Assembly: GCA_030549495.1 (NCBI GenBank)
Contig: JAUIRK010000883.1
Location: 553,501-617,500, forward strand
Direction of reading: 5' to 3'
Source: Nectonema munidae
Taxonomy: Eukaryota > Nematomorpha > Nectonematoida > Nectonematidae
Length of the DNA stretch: 64,000 nucleotides
Each line of letters starts with the position of its first letter. Positions within the stretch are counted from its first letter, which is position 1. A model generated the notes under the pieces. It was not told the DNA's origin. It did no database searches and saw only the letters and a program-made list of their open reading frames with translations. Below, piece after piece: positions 25,540 through 37,202 of this stretch. Both the position numbers and the translations under genes were made by a program.

Positions 25540-27665
25540 GTTTTTTATATTTGGTTATAATAGATAAAGAAATGTATAAGCTCTATACTATCTGAGTATA
25601 TGGAGTTCGCAAATTGTAATGTTGCAGAATCTTTGCATTGTTTGTTGTCCTCGATTTATTGGATCTGCCAATGAAATAAGCGCTTGCTACTACTTACATG
25701 AAACTTGATATCTATCTTCTGAAAAGTGCTCTGATGAGTTTTATTGATTTGATGATGATGATCATGCACACTCATTATTGATATGTTTATTTTAGGAGAG
25801 CACACACCATAAATTTTGAAACACTCATCACAACTAAATGATTTATGTACGAATTCAAGCATAAACGCATATTTTAGCTTTAGTAGTAGAAGTATAGGGG
25901 AAATAGGCAATTCAGCATTGATTATGTATATACAAAGTTCACACATACAACATTCATAAGCTATTCCATCAATTAATTTGAAAAATCTTTGAGGATCAAT
26001 CATGAGATCCAACACGCTTGTGGATCATTGTGAAACTCTGAGCAGTATATGTTTTTCAAGATCCCAATTTTTTCGTATACCCAATCAAGTTATTCTCTTC
26101 TTTGTAATAAAAATCCAAGATTATAATCGAACTTGCTGCATTCAACGCAAAATTTTTTTTATAACTTGACAGATGATACGGATGTTAGGGTTTGGCATTG
26201 CAACCAGGATACTGTATCAGACCAACACCCTACCCTTCCACAACTAGGCCATTTGGCGAGGATTTCATCAAGTCGTATTTAAACCGACAATCGTGTACAT
26301 CTGAAAGTTAAAGCATCTTTTTCATATTTTTAATCCAGGAATCTATAATTTGAAAATCTGCCATCTAAATATGGAAAATGATGCTGTTTTCATTTTTAAA
26401 TTATTTTATCAAAGTAACACTTTTCCAATACAACACGCTCTTCTTTATCTCTAATAGAACCACCATGCTTTGACATTAATTAATAAACCCAACTGACTAT
26501 ACAAGACAACAGAAAAACAAAATAGAAATTTTCAAAAAGCTGCTACATTGCATAAATTAAAGATATATCAATTTTGCTTGTTCAACAATACTTTTTCACT
26601 TGAGATTTATTTATATAGTCTTTGTAATACAAGGAAGCATGGTAAATAAAATTCTCATTTGCGCTTGCCTTTCACAACACTACCTTTTCTCATTGAACAC
26701 TTCATTATATGAGCACCAGCCTGGATAAATGAATATATCACATGTATAAAATCTCACTTCTTAATTTTTTCGAGGTTTTGAAAGAAAGTTTCTTTTTCTC
26801 ATGTTGTTCAAGTAGCTTCATCTATTTCATTGGTAGAAAGTTGACCAATAAACTACGGGCACACACCATATTCCAGGAGAATCAAATATATGTGCCTTAA
26901 GCATATAATCAACACGCATATATTCAACCTCCGAGTCTTGATCAAAAAATCATTGGCGAGTTTAAGAAAAGACTGTTTGTCGTATCAATGGCATTATGAG
27001 TGACTTTTCCAAAATCGATCACTTTACTAGTTGATCTATTATGTTTTATATAATGCTGTAGAATAGTTATTAGTGTTTTATAAATTTAAAGCAAGATGCG
27101 TTAAAATATTTGTTTTAAAAAGGTAGCTAGAAAAAAGATTCTGAAAAACAACAATTTTCATCAGCAAAATGAAAATAAGGCTTGAATGATTTTTTTATTA
27201 CCTAAAGAGGTTTTAAATAAATATATGGTAATGTTTAGAAAATAAATTCCCTTCCTATATTTATAATGTTGTTTTTACTTATATTTCTTATTCGCGAACC
27301 TCTGTTCAAGAAATTCTGTCTTAGTCAACTTCGCGGAGTGATATTGAAATGAATAAAACGATTTTACCAAAAGAATAAATCTTAACAACAGGCAATTATT
27401 TAGCTTGTTTGATTTGTTTGAAACAATTCGATTCATCTGAAAAGTAACAAAATCATAATATCTGAAATTAAGTCAAATATTTAATTAAACTGCGTGGTTT
27501 AATTCTACTCGACTTTTAAAGGGAACTTCTAATTGCCTTGAACTTCTAATGATTGTATCTATTTTTATAAAAATAACTTTTTCAAATAACTGGAAGACAG
27601 ATTAATTAATATAAAGGATCAATGCTTCGCTAGGGTTAGGATTAGGTTGCCATTACTAATTTCCT
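25540..27665. other. No gene recognised
   Basis: AT-rich upstream region of the boule gene. A minus-strand open frame of 119 codons at 25656-26015 shows no domain or biased codon use and is treated as chance. No repeats with clear borders were found. Confidence 0.4.
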
Positions 27666-27670
27666 CGGAT

Positions 27671-27822
27671 GGGTGGCATGGCAAATTGGTTGAGATGATG
27701 GACTCAGCACAGAAGCCTCTGGGTTCGATTCCTCATCGATACCAATTTGTTCATAGTTTGACATAAGCGGTGCCTTGTCAATAAAAACACACCCACGGTA
27801 TACCTTTACCTTTACTTTTTTT
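27671..27822 (+). repeat. tRNA-derived SINE, family B
   Basis: It contains GGTGGCATGGCAAATTGGTT (A-box region), GGGTTCGATTCCTC (intact-looking B box), ATCGATACCAATTTGTTCAT and a tail GGTATACCTTTACCTTTAC followed by T8. It is the better preserved family B copy and shows the internal pol III promoter. Confidence 0.85.
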
Positions 27823-28274
27823 TCGGAGCGGGGATTTAGTAGAACATGTTCGTGCATAAATAATCCTATACGATCATTGTCGTAAAAAGTAACTTATTTC
27901 TAAGGTTTTTATAGATAAATTTCTCATTACAACGCATCTCTTTGAAATCCATATTAAGAAATAAGCATAATCGATATCTCACCTACTGAATACCTTAATT
28001 GTGAGAAGCGAATGGGGAAACCACTTGTTAAATATAAAGATGAGTTGATAAAAGGAAGTGCTTCAAAAAGCATGCTTGTATAAACTTGACGACAAATTAT
28101 GAGTGATCTTTCAAAAATATATTATTCAATTGTTCCAACTTTTATTCATGGTGAAGATCTGTAAAACTACGATATCTTTTGAGAATTTACTTTTACGGAT
28201 TCTTGTTTTTGTTAAATTTCAAAATCATTTTTATTATTTTTTACTTTGCATTGAGCCATATTACATTTGTTTAG

Positions 28275-28925
28275 ACGTCGTCTTCCCACCATAAATCAGC
28301 CATGGATACGATTACTTCTTGCGAAATTGAGACAACTTCCAGCAATCTCTCTCAATCATATGTTCCTTCTATTCAAACATTGTGTCAATCTTCACAAAAT
28401 ATAGCGTGCACAAATTGCACGTTGGATGCTCCTTGTGCCGTGACTCCATCACCCATGGTTACTTCCAGGAACATTCCTTCTCCACCTCTACACTCCAGAG
28501 AAGATAGCGATCCTCTTACGATTTCTGAAAACATCAGTAAAGAAATAGTCAAAAGTAATAAAGTGACGATCACTGCAATTCAATCTAGTTTATCGCCGCC
28601 ATTGGTTGAGTCTTTATCCAATCATATCTCTGCTGACACTTCTCCTAATGCTAGTGCAACTGTATCCGTGATGAGTAAAATAAATAAGGAGTCAACACTT
28701 TCTTCCATAAGCAGCAGCAGCATCAGCAATAGTGTCAATCCTTCTACCACTCCAGTTTCTTCGCTCTCCAAGTATTACGCTGCTGGTAGTAATGATGCCC
28801 CCACTGACGCCAATATCACTAATCACTCACTACCCTCTTCACCGTCAGCCACAACTGATACACATCCTCCTAAGTTTGGAGTCATTGTTCCCAATCGCAT
28901 ATTCGTGGGCGGAATTCCATCCAAT
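28275..28925 (+). CDS. boule: boule-like RNA-binding protein, first coding exon
   Basis: Boule/DAZ proteins bind 3' UTRs of germline mRNAs and promote their translation during meiosis. The start at 28302 has a strong context (GCCATGG). A TTTGTTTAG acceptor ends at 28274, so 28275-28301 is probably 5' UTR of an exon spliced to an unseen leader. The exon encodes residues 1-208: a long Ser/Thr/Pro-rich N-terminus, then VPNRIFVGGIPSN at the end, in which IFVGGI (about 200-205) is the RNP2 strand of an RRM. It closes with AAT|GTAAGT in phase 0. The following intron (28926-29808) carries a C run at 28974-28984. DAZ/Boule identity rests on RNP2, RNP1 and the LNIG motif over exons 1-3. The N-terminus of about 195 residues before the RRM is far longer than in vertebrate or fly Boule. 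Confidence 0.9.
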
Positions 28926-29324
28926 GTAAGTCTTTTTCCTTCCCAAAGCACGTTTTCTTTATCCTCAGTCGCACCCCCCCCCCCCTCAAGATTCAATAAC
29001 CCAACTCGAGTAAAATGGAATTTATGGGGGTTATCCTTGACTTAAAATAACAATCCCAATTTTTGACGTATAGAGAAAATCTCTCGACTTTTTTGAAAGG
29101 ATTGATAATGATTTATGTACATAGTAGGTTGAATGAATGTTTATCTTGGGTAAGAAAGAAACACGTTCAAAGTCTTGCCCTAAAAGTTAGTGACTTTTAA
29201 ATTAATTTTGACCAATTCACTCAGTAAATTGAGTTTCTCTGTCATGAAACTGGAAAACTTTTGTTGTTGATACAATGAAAATATTAAAAGGAAAAAATTA
29301 TTTCTTTTCCCCCTATGTCCACTC

Positions 29325-29602
29325 TTAACCCTTTGAGGATCAGTGTATCACTAGTGTCCTAAGAAATAAAAAGAGCCTGTAGAAAGGGCACTCACTCACT
29401 ACATGCACGTGCCTCTCTGATCTCATGTCGTAGTTCATCCTAAGATCTCACGTTATGGACGATTTTACCGAAAGCTTTATAAAGTGCTCACTCTTAAAAG
29501 TCTTGTCCTCTCAAATCTCATTTTACGCAACGTGGCAGAAAAAATTAAAAACTCATTGAGTAAGACGGTAGAGGATTGGAAACAAATGCCTGAAAGGGTT
29601 CA
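29325..29602. mobile_element. TTAA-flanked MITE, long subfamily, in boule intron 1
   Basis: Left TTAACCCTTTGAGGATCAG with a near-palindrome GTGTATCACTAGTGTCC; right ATGCCTGAAAGGGTTCA (TTAA decayed to TTCA). The right part matches the copy ending at 10948. 278 bp, non-coding. Confidence 0.65.
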
Positions 29603-29808
29603 TTACGGCGTAAAATTTTAAAGAAACGAAAAGGTTTTGCCACGTCTGGTATATACTATAATATATTATTATATAAAAATCAAGGAACCTATTGCTATTT
29701 GTTGTTGAGAGAAGTTTCTTTTCCCCATTTTTGCTTCTCCTTTTGTGGTAGGTAGCGCATTGCAAACTTTCCCATTCATGTATTTATATTATTTACTACT
29801 TTCTGTAG

Positions 29809-29955
29809 ACGAATGAAAATGAACTCATGAAATTTTTCTCGGAGATTGCTAGCGTTAAAGTTGTTAAAATTATTCAAGATCGTGCAGGACTTTCAAAGGG
29901 ATATGGCTTCGTGACTTTTGGCTGTGATGAGGACGTCAAAAAAGTTTTGGAAAAA
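29809..29955 (+). CDS. boule: boule-like protein, exon 2 (core of RRM)
   Basis: The acceptor TTTCTGTAG opens in phase 0 and the donor AAA|GTTTGT closes in phase 0; 147 bp code for residues 209-257. The exon encodes TNENELMKFFSEI, VKVVKIIQDRAGLSKGYGF and VTFGCDEDVKKVLEK. KGYGFVTF (about 238-245) is RNP1 with both conserved aromatics. The sequence VKIIQDRAGLSKGYGFVTF is close to the DAZ/Boule consensus, where a D-R-A-G-V-S-K-G-Y-G-F run is diagnostic. This is the strongest piece of evidence for the gene's identity. The donor GTTTGT is weak, but the frame and phase with exon 3 fit exactly. Confidence 0.95.
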
Positions 29956-30150
29956 GTTTGTCTTTTTATGATTAATTTCATCATTCATCACCGTATGCTC
30001 CAAATTCTATTTCTTTCTTTCCTGTATGTAAGCAAGTCAATTTTCCGTTAAGAAAGGCTCATTATTCCGTTCTTTCAATTTCGTAGGGATTTTAGCGTTC
30101 TTTTCTTATTACCAAATTTTTAGCATCATTTGTAACCACATATGGGTACG

Positions 30151-30401
30151 CAGTGCTTCTCAAACTTTTTTACCCAAGAGCTCACCTATGAAATAACTGA
30201 AACTTTGAGGCGCATCATTGAGATTGATATGAAAAAATCGGTCATAAAATTTTAAAATAAAAAATATAAAGAAGTACATACTACATATGTGTTCATTATT
30301 TGGTTGTTTCTCGCACCCCTTGTTAAGAATCCTTTCATGACGCAGCTGGCTATCTTCAAGCACGCACCAGTGCATCGCGGCGCACCGTTTAAGGAGCACT
30401 G
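30151..30401. mobile_element. hAT-Charlie-like MITE in boule intron 2
   Basis: The ends CAGTGCTTCTCAAACTTTTT and (complement) CAGTGCTCCTTAAACGGTGC resemble Charlie-type hAT termini (CAGTGGTTCTCAA). 251 bp, non-coding. Flanks TGGGTACG and GGTTAGAG do not form a clean duplication, so the copy is old. Confidence 0.7.
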
Positions 30402-31981
30402 GGTTAGAGGGTCAAGTTAGGATGTCCATATTTTTCACAGAATACGCGTTATTTATACTATCTTGCATAACTGTTTTGTCCTTTTATCTCTGGTAGTGAG
30501 TGATGAGTCTCAACCCTCGTTAATTTGGACTTCATTTACCGGACTCCTTCGTTACCCATATAAATTCTAAAGTTTTGGCTTCTTTTTATGAAAAGATATA
30601 AAATGATCATTATTTCTTTATAACGATAATAATAGAATTAAGCATTTGACATTTTTGGTCAAATATTTCAATAATTCACAATATATATATTTATAGTCTT
30701 TTCACAATCCGGATAATCTCATTATCCAAATAGTTTTTTATTAATGTTCTGTTCGGATTACGAGGGTTGGCTCCATTAATGTTTCGTAGAAAGATTCTAA
30801 TGAAACAGCATATTTTATGCATGCACATCACTTCTATATGCTATTTTATAATACTCCTTCAAAATCATCATCATCATGATCGATCGTCCATAGCTATGTG
30901 GCCGTAGGTGCACCTTGTTTGATTCAATGAGTTTTTTCCAAGTATAGGTGTTTCAACATAATGATTTGGCGGTGGCCATCTCCTCTCCAGATGTGAATAA
31001 CTGTTGACCCTTATTGAGTTGATCCGCTTTTTGTCATGCTTTTTCTTTCCTGATAGGTTTATCAGTTTAGTCGCTGTCAATTTGACAAGCTATGCAACGC
31101 AGGGTAGCTTTTTTCTTTCGCCCTCATACCTACTTATCCTTCAATATATAAATGATCAATTTCTATAAAATCAAATTATATTTTTCTTATATAAGTTAAT
31201 ATAGGAATGCTCCTAATATCAGACATGAAATTCAAAATGTGATATATTTATAATCATATTAAAGAAATGATCACTGCAGTTTGCTTTTTGAACATAGCCA
31301 ATCTTGCCATCCACTCTGGCTATAGTTAAGTATAACGTGTCCTAGATATCACACATGGTGATCATTTGGTTTATTTTTTCCATCATTAAAGTTTATATAA
31401 CTGTTAAAATCCTGGAAATGGTAAGTTCTCTTGTATTATATCACCATCACTAAGCGTACACTTTGTGAAGGACCAGTTTCGGATATGGAATTCTCATCAG
31501 TTCGACAACTTTGAGAATTTTTCATGTTCCCCCATCAGGTTTGAAGCACTTCTTAATGATATATTGTTTTATCAGAATGCGTATAAAGTTTTTTTGTGTC
31601 TACTTTTAATATTTTATCTTATTTTTGAAAAAAAGGAACAGTTTCAAACAAATTTATTTTTATGTGACATGAATTTTTTAACGACTTCTACTACACCACG
31701 TATTTTAACTTGATAAAAACAATTCACGTTGCTTAAGATAAATTTGCTTGAAGCTAGGCTGCTCACAAGCCTTTAATAAATGATATAAAAAAGATATCGA
31801 TTTGAAAAAGTTCAAAATTATGCCTCGCCCGCGTGGATATGCGCCCCTGATTTTACTGTATATATAGTCTTATGTAATTTATATATAAATAATTTGCTTT
31901 TTAAAGCAGCGACCTATCGACCAATAAGCAGCATGGATAAGCATGTTTTTTTTTCAAATATCTCTTTCATTGAACTTTTAG

Positions 31982-32647
31982 GCAGATTCTCTGGTTTTCA
32001 AAGATCGTAAATTGAATATTGGCGCCGCGATCAAAAAACAACAACCAAACTCTGCTGTTCTCTTCTCCCAAAACAAGATGATACCTGGGCTGAATTGCGG
32101 AAGTAACGTGCTTTCTCCCCACGGCCTAGAGCATGTCAATTCCCTGAATTCTCCATTCCTCACTTCCCCGCCCTCCTCACCCACGGGATCCATCTACTAC
32201 TTCAACGGCATCCCCTACGTCATGTATTATTACCCGTTTCCTGCCACCTCGCCACCCATCTCTCCGCTCTTCCCAAATACTCCTGCATCATCCCACAACC
32301 AGAATAGTAACAGCAGCAGTGCTAGTAGTGCCTCCAACCCGTATCTCTCTTCCAGCGCCACCAACAGCAGTATTAGTAATGCCGTTGGCCTTGACCACAC
32401 CCCCCTCTTTGATAACACGATAGCCAACTTTCCTCCGCTGACTCTGACGCCAATGCCAGCTTCCTGCACCACTCCATCATCCTCTATCGCATCCCAATCT
32501 TCAAATTCCACAGCTTCATCATCACAATCGTCATCTGCCGCCAACTCACTAGCTCCCACAACAATTAATCCCCAACATCATTTATCGGTTTCAGTGACTT
32601 CGCCATCCCCCATGTTTTACACACCTGGACTATTTCACTCTCCTCAC
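31982..32647 (+). CDS. boule: boule-like protein, exon 3 (end of RRM, low-complexity tail)
   Basis: After acceptor CTTTTAG the exon opens in phase 0 with ADSLVFKDRKLNIGAAIKKQ. LNIGAAIKKQQ matches the conserved KLNIGPAIRKQ that closes the DAZ/Boule RRM (last beta strand, about residues 268-276). The remaining 200 residues are Ser/Asn/Pro/Thr-rich with SIYYFNGIPYVMYYYPFPAT, a Tyr-rich patch of the sort found after the RRM in Boule proteins, and long Ser/Ala/Asn runs. The donor CAC|GTAATT at 32648 keeps phase 0. Reading past it would end after 26 codons inside intron 3, so intron retention would give a truncated protein. 222 codons. Confidence 0.9.
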
Positions 32648-32680
32648 GTAATTCTTTTTTACTCGTCAGTTTTATATACT

Positions 32681-32783
32681 TTAACCGGTTATCGACCACA
32701 GTCGATATATGTCGACTTTACAAAATAAAATCGTCTGCTTTACATTAGATATCGTCTGATTATTCTGGACGTTAATGGGTTAA
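32681..32783. mobile_element. TTAA-MITE in boule intron 3, just after the donor
   Basis: Starts TTAACCGGTTATCGACCACA and ends GACGTTAATGGGTTAA with TTAA at both borders, 103 bp. Contains palindrome AGTCGATATATGTCGACT and boxes ATCGTCTGC and ATCGTCTGA. It is the inverse orientation of the copy at 23697 and lies only 33 bp after the exon 3 donor. Confidence 0.88.
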
Positions 32784-34257
32784 TATAAACTTGTGCTGCT
32801 AATTGATCGTGTTTTCGTTAGCCGGTTTATTCATTGTCTGATATCTTTCAACGGATTGATTAATTGTTTAATTTTTGCGAAATTTTGAGTCCATAAATTC
32901 ACACATAAAATACAAAAATCCATAATTACAAGTACGCGAACATGACATTTTGGCTATGCCATTCCATTTTTAAAAAGACAGGATATAATTAGACAATACA
33001 TTGTCTTACAATTGTTTAAAAGTATTTGTATATCTAAATTTATTATGATTTGCTAAACGTTTTGTAACTGGTGATCTACAGTTTGGTTAAGTTGAAATAG
33101 GCCGCCTTATTCACAATCGGTTAATAATAATCAGTTGATTTTCACCAATTCCATCACTAATCCTTAACGATTATCTACTTGTTCACACCTAAAATTTGTG
33201 TCGGATTACGAATTGTTCCAATAATAATTTTTAGTTTTTAAAAAGTTAAATTGCATATACTCCTGGATGCCATATGCTTCTCCGTACGCAAGAATTAATC
33301 TAATTATTTCTCAATAATAATGAATCAGTGAAATTTTATAACATCTCAATCTTCAAAATGTACTCCAAACTTACTCCCAGCTTCTCCTTCAATATCAACT
33401 TTCTTAATTCCATAGCGACTCTTGAAACTGTAAACGATTCATTCACGCGAGTATTCAAAACTAGAACGAATTTGTGCTGTTCACTCTACGCAAAATTCTT
33501 AGCTTTTTGTTATTGGGTTTCATTCAATACATCACCTTTATCTACCACTCCATAACACCACAACTACTCTTACTCTAGCTTTATTTTCAATTTCTTTTCA
33601 AATTTAATTCCGTTTTTAAGCAATTTGGAATGGAAACATCCAAAATGATTTCTATATGAGATGTGAATTTTGTTTTTTGCTTTGCTTATAATTCACAAAT
33701 TCCTCTTTTTTTAATTTATTTCCTCACTAATTTCTGTACGAGGATGTTTCAGCATTGATCAGCATTGAATCAGAATGAGTAAAATATCAAACAGAATGCC
33801 TTTCAATTGAATAAAAGATTAACATTCAAAGCTTCACATCACAATAATTCTATCACATTAATCGTAAATTTTTCAATTTTTGATTTATCAATTTTTTCTT
33901 AAATCCTACTCCTCTCTTGTCTATTCTATTTCATTCTTAATTAAGTTTAATGTAAACTTTAACCCCCGCCCTATTAAGCTTAGCGTCAACAATGAATGAG
34001 GACTTATAAATAGCAACATGCATAACCAAACTTTCATCTTTAAAGCAACTCTTATAGAAAATTATTGTTTGAAGGTCATTTTCGCCCCTTGGTGTAAGGG
34101 ATGAGATCATTCAAAACAATACTTCCTCTTTTTTCAGTGTCATAATAGTAAGCTTTTAAACAAAAGACAATTTAAAAATAATATTGGTTTTATTAACAGC
34201 AGAAGCTTTTTATTAAAAAGAATTTATAAGCATATTTTATAAAGTCGCCTTTGATTG

Positions 34258-34413
34258 CTAACCCGTTACATATGGGTGTCGGAATCAGAATCTCGTTGTT
34301 AAAGTAAAGTATACTAATAAGTCCCAAGAAATAAAAATATCTGCTTTGAATATATAAGATTTTATTAAAAAACCGACTGGTAGTTTTCAAAATTTTGGTC
34401 CTCAGAATGTTAA
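34258..34413. mobile_element. TTAA-MITE in boule intron 3, decayed
   Basis: Left CTAACCCGTTACAT, right TTTTGGTCCTCAGAATGTTAA; 156 bp, the same length as the copy at 14776, with shared AAGAAAT and TTTGGTCCT segments. One TTAA has changed to CTAA. Confidence 0.65.
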
Positions 34414-34807
34414 GAAGAAGGGATTTTGTCGGTAGCAAACATATAAGGCATAGAAAAATAAAGGATAACAGATAAATATATGTAAATAAGCCAAATGTCA
34501 TAGCCGCTTGTAGGCATATATAGATAAGACATTTATATGACTACTAAATATATATATTTTTAAATGAAACAAACATGTTATAATTTCAATTATTTGACAA
34601 GATCCTATCGTTTTCTACATCGTTATTGATAGTAGGGTTATTGTTAAAATCAATGGGATCCTCTTTTAAATTTTAGCATTTGGAATAAATAATGCTGCTC
34701 TTTCTTCCTCGCAGAATATATTACCAAAAAGTGTGATTTACATCTTTGAAATCTTTTAAGAATTCATAGGAGAAAGGAAATCCAATAAAGCGACATTTCC
34801 TATTTAG

Positions 34808-35069
34808 ATGAATTTGCCCGTGGACAATTTCTATACTTCTGTTCGTGGTGCTGGCAATAATAATAATAATAGCATACCACCCATAAACTCGTCATCATGC
34901 GCAAGAAACAATCCCGACATAACCTCCTTATCTCCTTCTTCGTCGATTTCCGCGTCAACTGCTTTCGGAAATGGGGGTGAAGTCTTTTACCCAAACTCGC
35001 CTTCTACTCCACCCCATCACCCCAATTTTCAAATGAGTCCACCCTTTCATGCTGCGCCCACAATTGCTC
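34808..35069 (+). CDS. boule: boule-like protein, exon 4
   Basis: Acceptor CCTATTTAG, opening in phase 0 with MNLPVDNFYTSVRGAGNNNN. The 262-bp exon encodes Asn/Ser/Pro-rich sequence including NSPSTPPHHPNFQMSPPF and ends in phase 1 at GCTC|GTAAGA. There is no conserved domain. Assignment to this gene rests on the splice sites, open frame, matching phases and composition like the exons on either side. Confidence 0.75.
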
Positions 35070-35188
35070 GTAAGATTTACATTGCTCATTTCTGTATTTT
35101 GGCGCGACCCACTCGTTCTTTTCGAAATTCTGAAAAATCTTCAAAGAATTTTTTGCCATTAATCATCTAGCTAAAATTTTATTTACAT

Positions 35189-35301
35189 GGGGCGTGAGTA
35201 AGGTTGCCTAGATACTGGGTTTCGATAACTCAAGGTCTTGGGTTCGATCCCGCATCAAGCCTGCCTTCCTCATATGAAGAAAACACCTCATGGTACCTTT
35301 A
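35189..35301 (+). repeat. tRNA-derived SINE, family A, in boule intron 4
   Basis: GGGGCGTGAGTAAGGTTGCC, then GGTTTCGATAACTCAAGGTC, B box GGGTTCGATCCC, GCATCAAGCCTGCC and a shortened tail CATGGTACCTTTAC. It lacks about 35 bp before the tail compared with the copy at 15752. Confidence 0.85.
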
Positions 35302-35904
35302 CAGCAGCGATTTAAAGTATCTTTACCATTTCTAATGCATGTCATGCTATTTTTGCTTTCATATTTATCGATGTCTTATCAAAATGCGGTTCTACCCTCT
35401 CCTCTAGGATTAGTTTTTGATATTCAAAAAAGTGTTTATTGATTCATTTTGTATTCCAACAATATACTGTAAATCAAGAAATTTTAGCGATTTGCGAATT
35501 AAAAAAGCTCACGTAATGTTATTTTCGCTAGCAATCATATACATTTTCAAAATTATCTTCATATGTTATACTTATTTTTCTATATTCGCTCACAAGTTAT
35601 AATTTTGAGAAATATCATCTTTTCTCGAATTTCACGAAAATTTCATGATTTTTAGTAGTTTGATTTTGGCTAAGAGAAAAATATTTATCCAAATTTTAAT
35701 AAAATCTACTGAACTAAGTATTTCTATTATTAAGAATGAATACTACATATTCTATAACTTATATTAAAATCATGATAATATTATATTGACTTTGAGAATA
35801 ATTCTTTGACGTCTCGAACGATGTCCTTTTAGAGCGCTATAATCAAATTTGTTTAGATTTTAAACAAAGTATCTCTTTCATATGTTTTTTTATTCATTCC
35901 GTAG

Positions 35905-36038
35905 TATCTCCGAATGCGTATGTTCCTAACCTTGGAGCAGTGACATATTTTGCTCCTGTTCAAGCGGTTCCTGCCAAATTTCATCAAAATTCAATGTCTT
36001 CTTGCAATGAAAGTTTCAGTGATTACGATTCAACTGAA
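35905..36038 (+). CDS. boule: boule-like protein, exon 5
   Basis: The acceptor TTCCGTAG joins the single C left by exon 4 to TA, giving Leu, then SPNAYVPNLGAVTYFAPVQ and a Ser-rich end SFSDYDSTE. The donor GAA|GTAACA is in phase 0. LGAVTYFAP is reminiscent of the Tyr-containing patches after the RRM in Boule proteins. 134 bp. Confidence 0.8.
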
Positions 36039-36104
36039 GTAACAACTAACACATTTTAAAATATCTTCTTTTTTACACTTTTTATTTTTTCCAATTATTT
36101 ATAG

Positions 36105-36174
36105 AAAATTTCTTACGCTATGAACTCCATTGATTTTAACAATAACCCTACTATCAATAATGGTGGAGGAAACG
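36105..36174 (+). CDS. boule: boule-like protein, exon 6 (micro-intron before it)
   Basis: Only 66 bp separate exons 5 and 6, ending in TTATTTATAG. The exon reads KISYAMNSIDFNNNPTINNG then GGN and closes in phase 1 at AACG|GTAAGA. 70 bp; phases fit exons 5 and 7. The following intron is about 4 kb. Confidence 0.75.
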
Positions 36175-36917
36175 GTAAGATCTTGGATTTCATTCATAAA
36201 TGCAGAGTTTTCATCAAACCACTACCTCCGTTATTCTTAACTCTTCTACAACTCATATGCATACATGTTTCAAGACGTTCACTTTCATTATGTGAGCATC
36301 TTAAGCTATCTACTTAGATTTCTGCTATTGGGCCTATGTCAATTTTAGAACGTATTTTGTTAGATTTTTCATGGCTTCAGCTAATAATTGCAACTTATAT
36401 TCTAGATTTGAAAGTCATCGTATGAAGTATGTTTTGCCAACAGTTCAATGTGCTACATAAATAAAAATTGGAAGTGTGTCTTTTTATGCAAAAATTTATA
36501 TTTTAATGATAAATTAATTTAAAAACACTTATATATTTAAAATGATTTCACCGCCAAATAAGCCAATCCGATGAAACAGTTGCTCAGACATGTCAAGGTA
36601 GAGAAATTCTCTAAGGTGACATTTTGCTCATCTTATTATGCGAGAGTATATATTATACATTTTCAATAGTGTAAGGAATCATGTCTCGTTTGCTTTTTTT
36701 TCTTTTTAAAACCTATTCTTGTTGAGTTTTTTATCAGCGTTTTATAAGTTATTTTGAAAATCCATGAGATTTTTAACGCTAAGCGTGAATGTATCTTGTT
36801 GTCTATCGAATATAGCGGTACAATTGTATTTTCCACTTGATTGCTCACAGTAGGTCTATTTTTTGTTGGCGTTCGCGATACGAACTAATCAATGTTGTGA
36901 TCTTTCATACTTTTCAG

Positions 36918-37024
36918 ACAAGGGTTAGTGGAAAGAAGGGAGAATTTCGCTCATCATACCTCTATCAATCTTATCAGACGTCTTACACACCAATCAAGGA
37001 TACATGTAGATCACCTTTATCTTT
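36918..37024 (+). CDS. Candidate alternative exon in boule intron 6
   Basis: Between a good acceptor (ATACTTTTCAG) and donor (TTT|GTAAGC) one frame is open and reads GKKGEFRSSYLYQSYQTSYT then PIKDTCRSPLSL. This Tyr/Gln/Ser-rich composition matches the rest of the boule tail. The frame needs phase 0 on entry and leaves in phase 2. It therefore cannot follow exon 6 (phase 1), but it could follow exon 5 if exon 6 is skipped. Joined to exon 7 it would shift that exon to another frame. It may be a minor isoform exon, part of something else, or chance. Confidence 0.25.
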
Positions 37025-37086
37025 GTAAGCAACGTGTACAAAGAATTTATACTGAAACTAGTGATAAAAGGATTAATTGTGAATCG

Positions 37087-37202
37087 TAAAGATAAAGATA
37101 CAATGGGACGTTTTCATGGAAAAGGCACAATTACGCCGCTTGTATTGGACCTAAGACATTGGGTTATCGAATCTAGCATTTATACAATCCTACTCATGCC
37201 CT
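37087..37202 (-). repeat. tRNA-derived SINE, family A, minus strand, diverged
   Basis: The complement reads GGGCATGAGTAGGATTG, then GATTCGATAACCCAATGTCT and ends near GTATCTTTATC. It has many substitutions and no intact B box. Confidence 0.65.

Noticed and set aside
25656-26015. 119-codon minus-strand frame
   Set aside because: No domain, no splice-supported extension, composition like the AT-rich background.
26165-26290. tRNA-like segment on the minus strand
   Set aside because: The B-box-like part is poor and no other copy is in the window, so neither a tRNA gene nor a SINE call is justified.
27625-27650. Telomere-like TAGGGTTAGGATTAGG
   Set aside because: Only about two and a half imperfect units, beside a SINE; too short for an interstitial telomere array.
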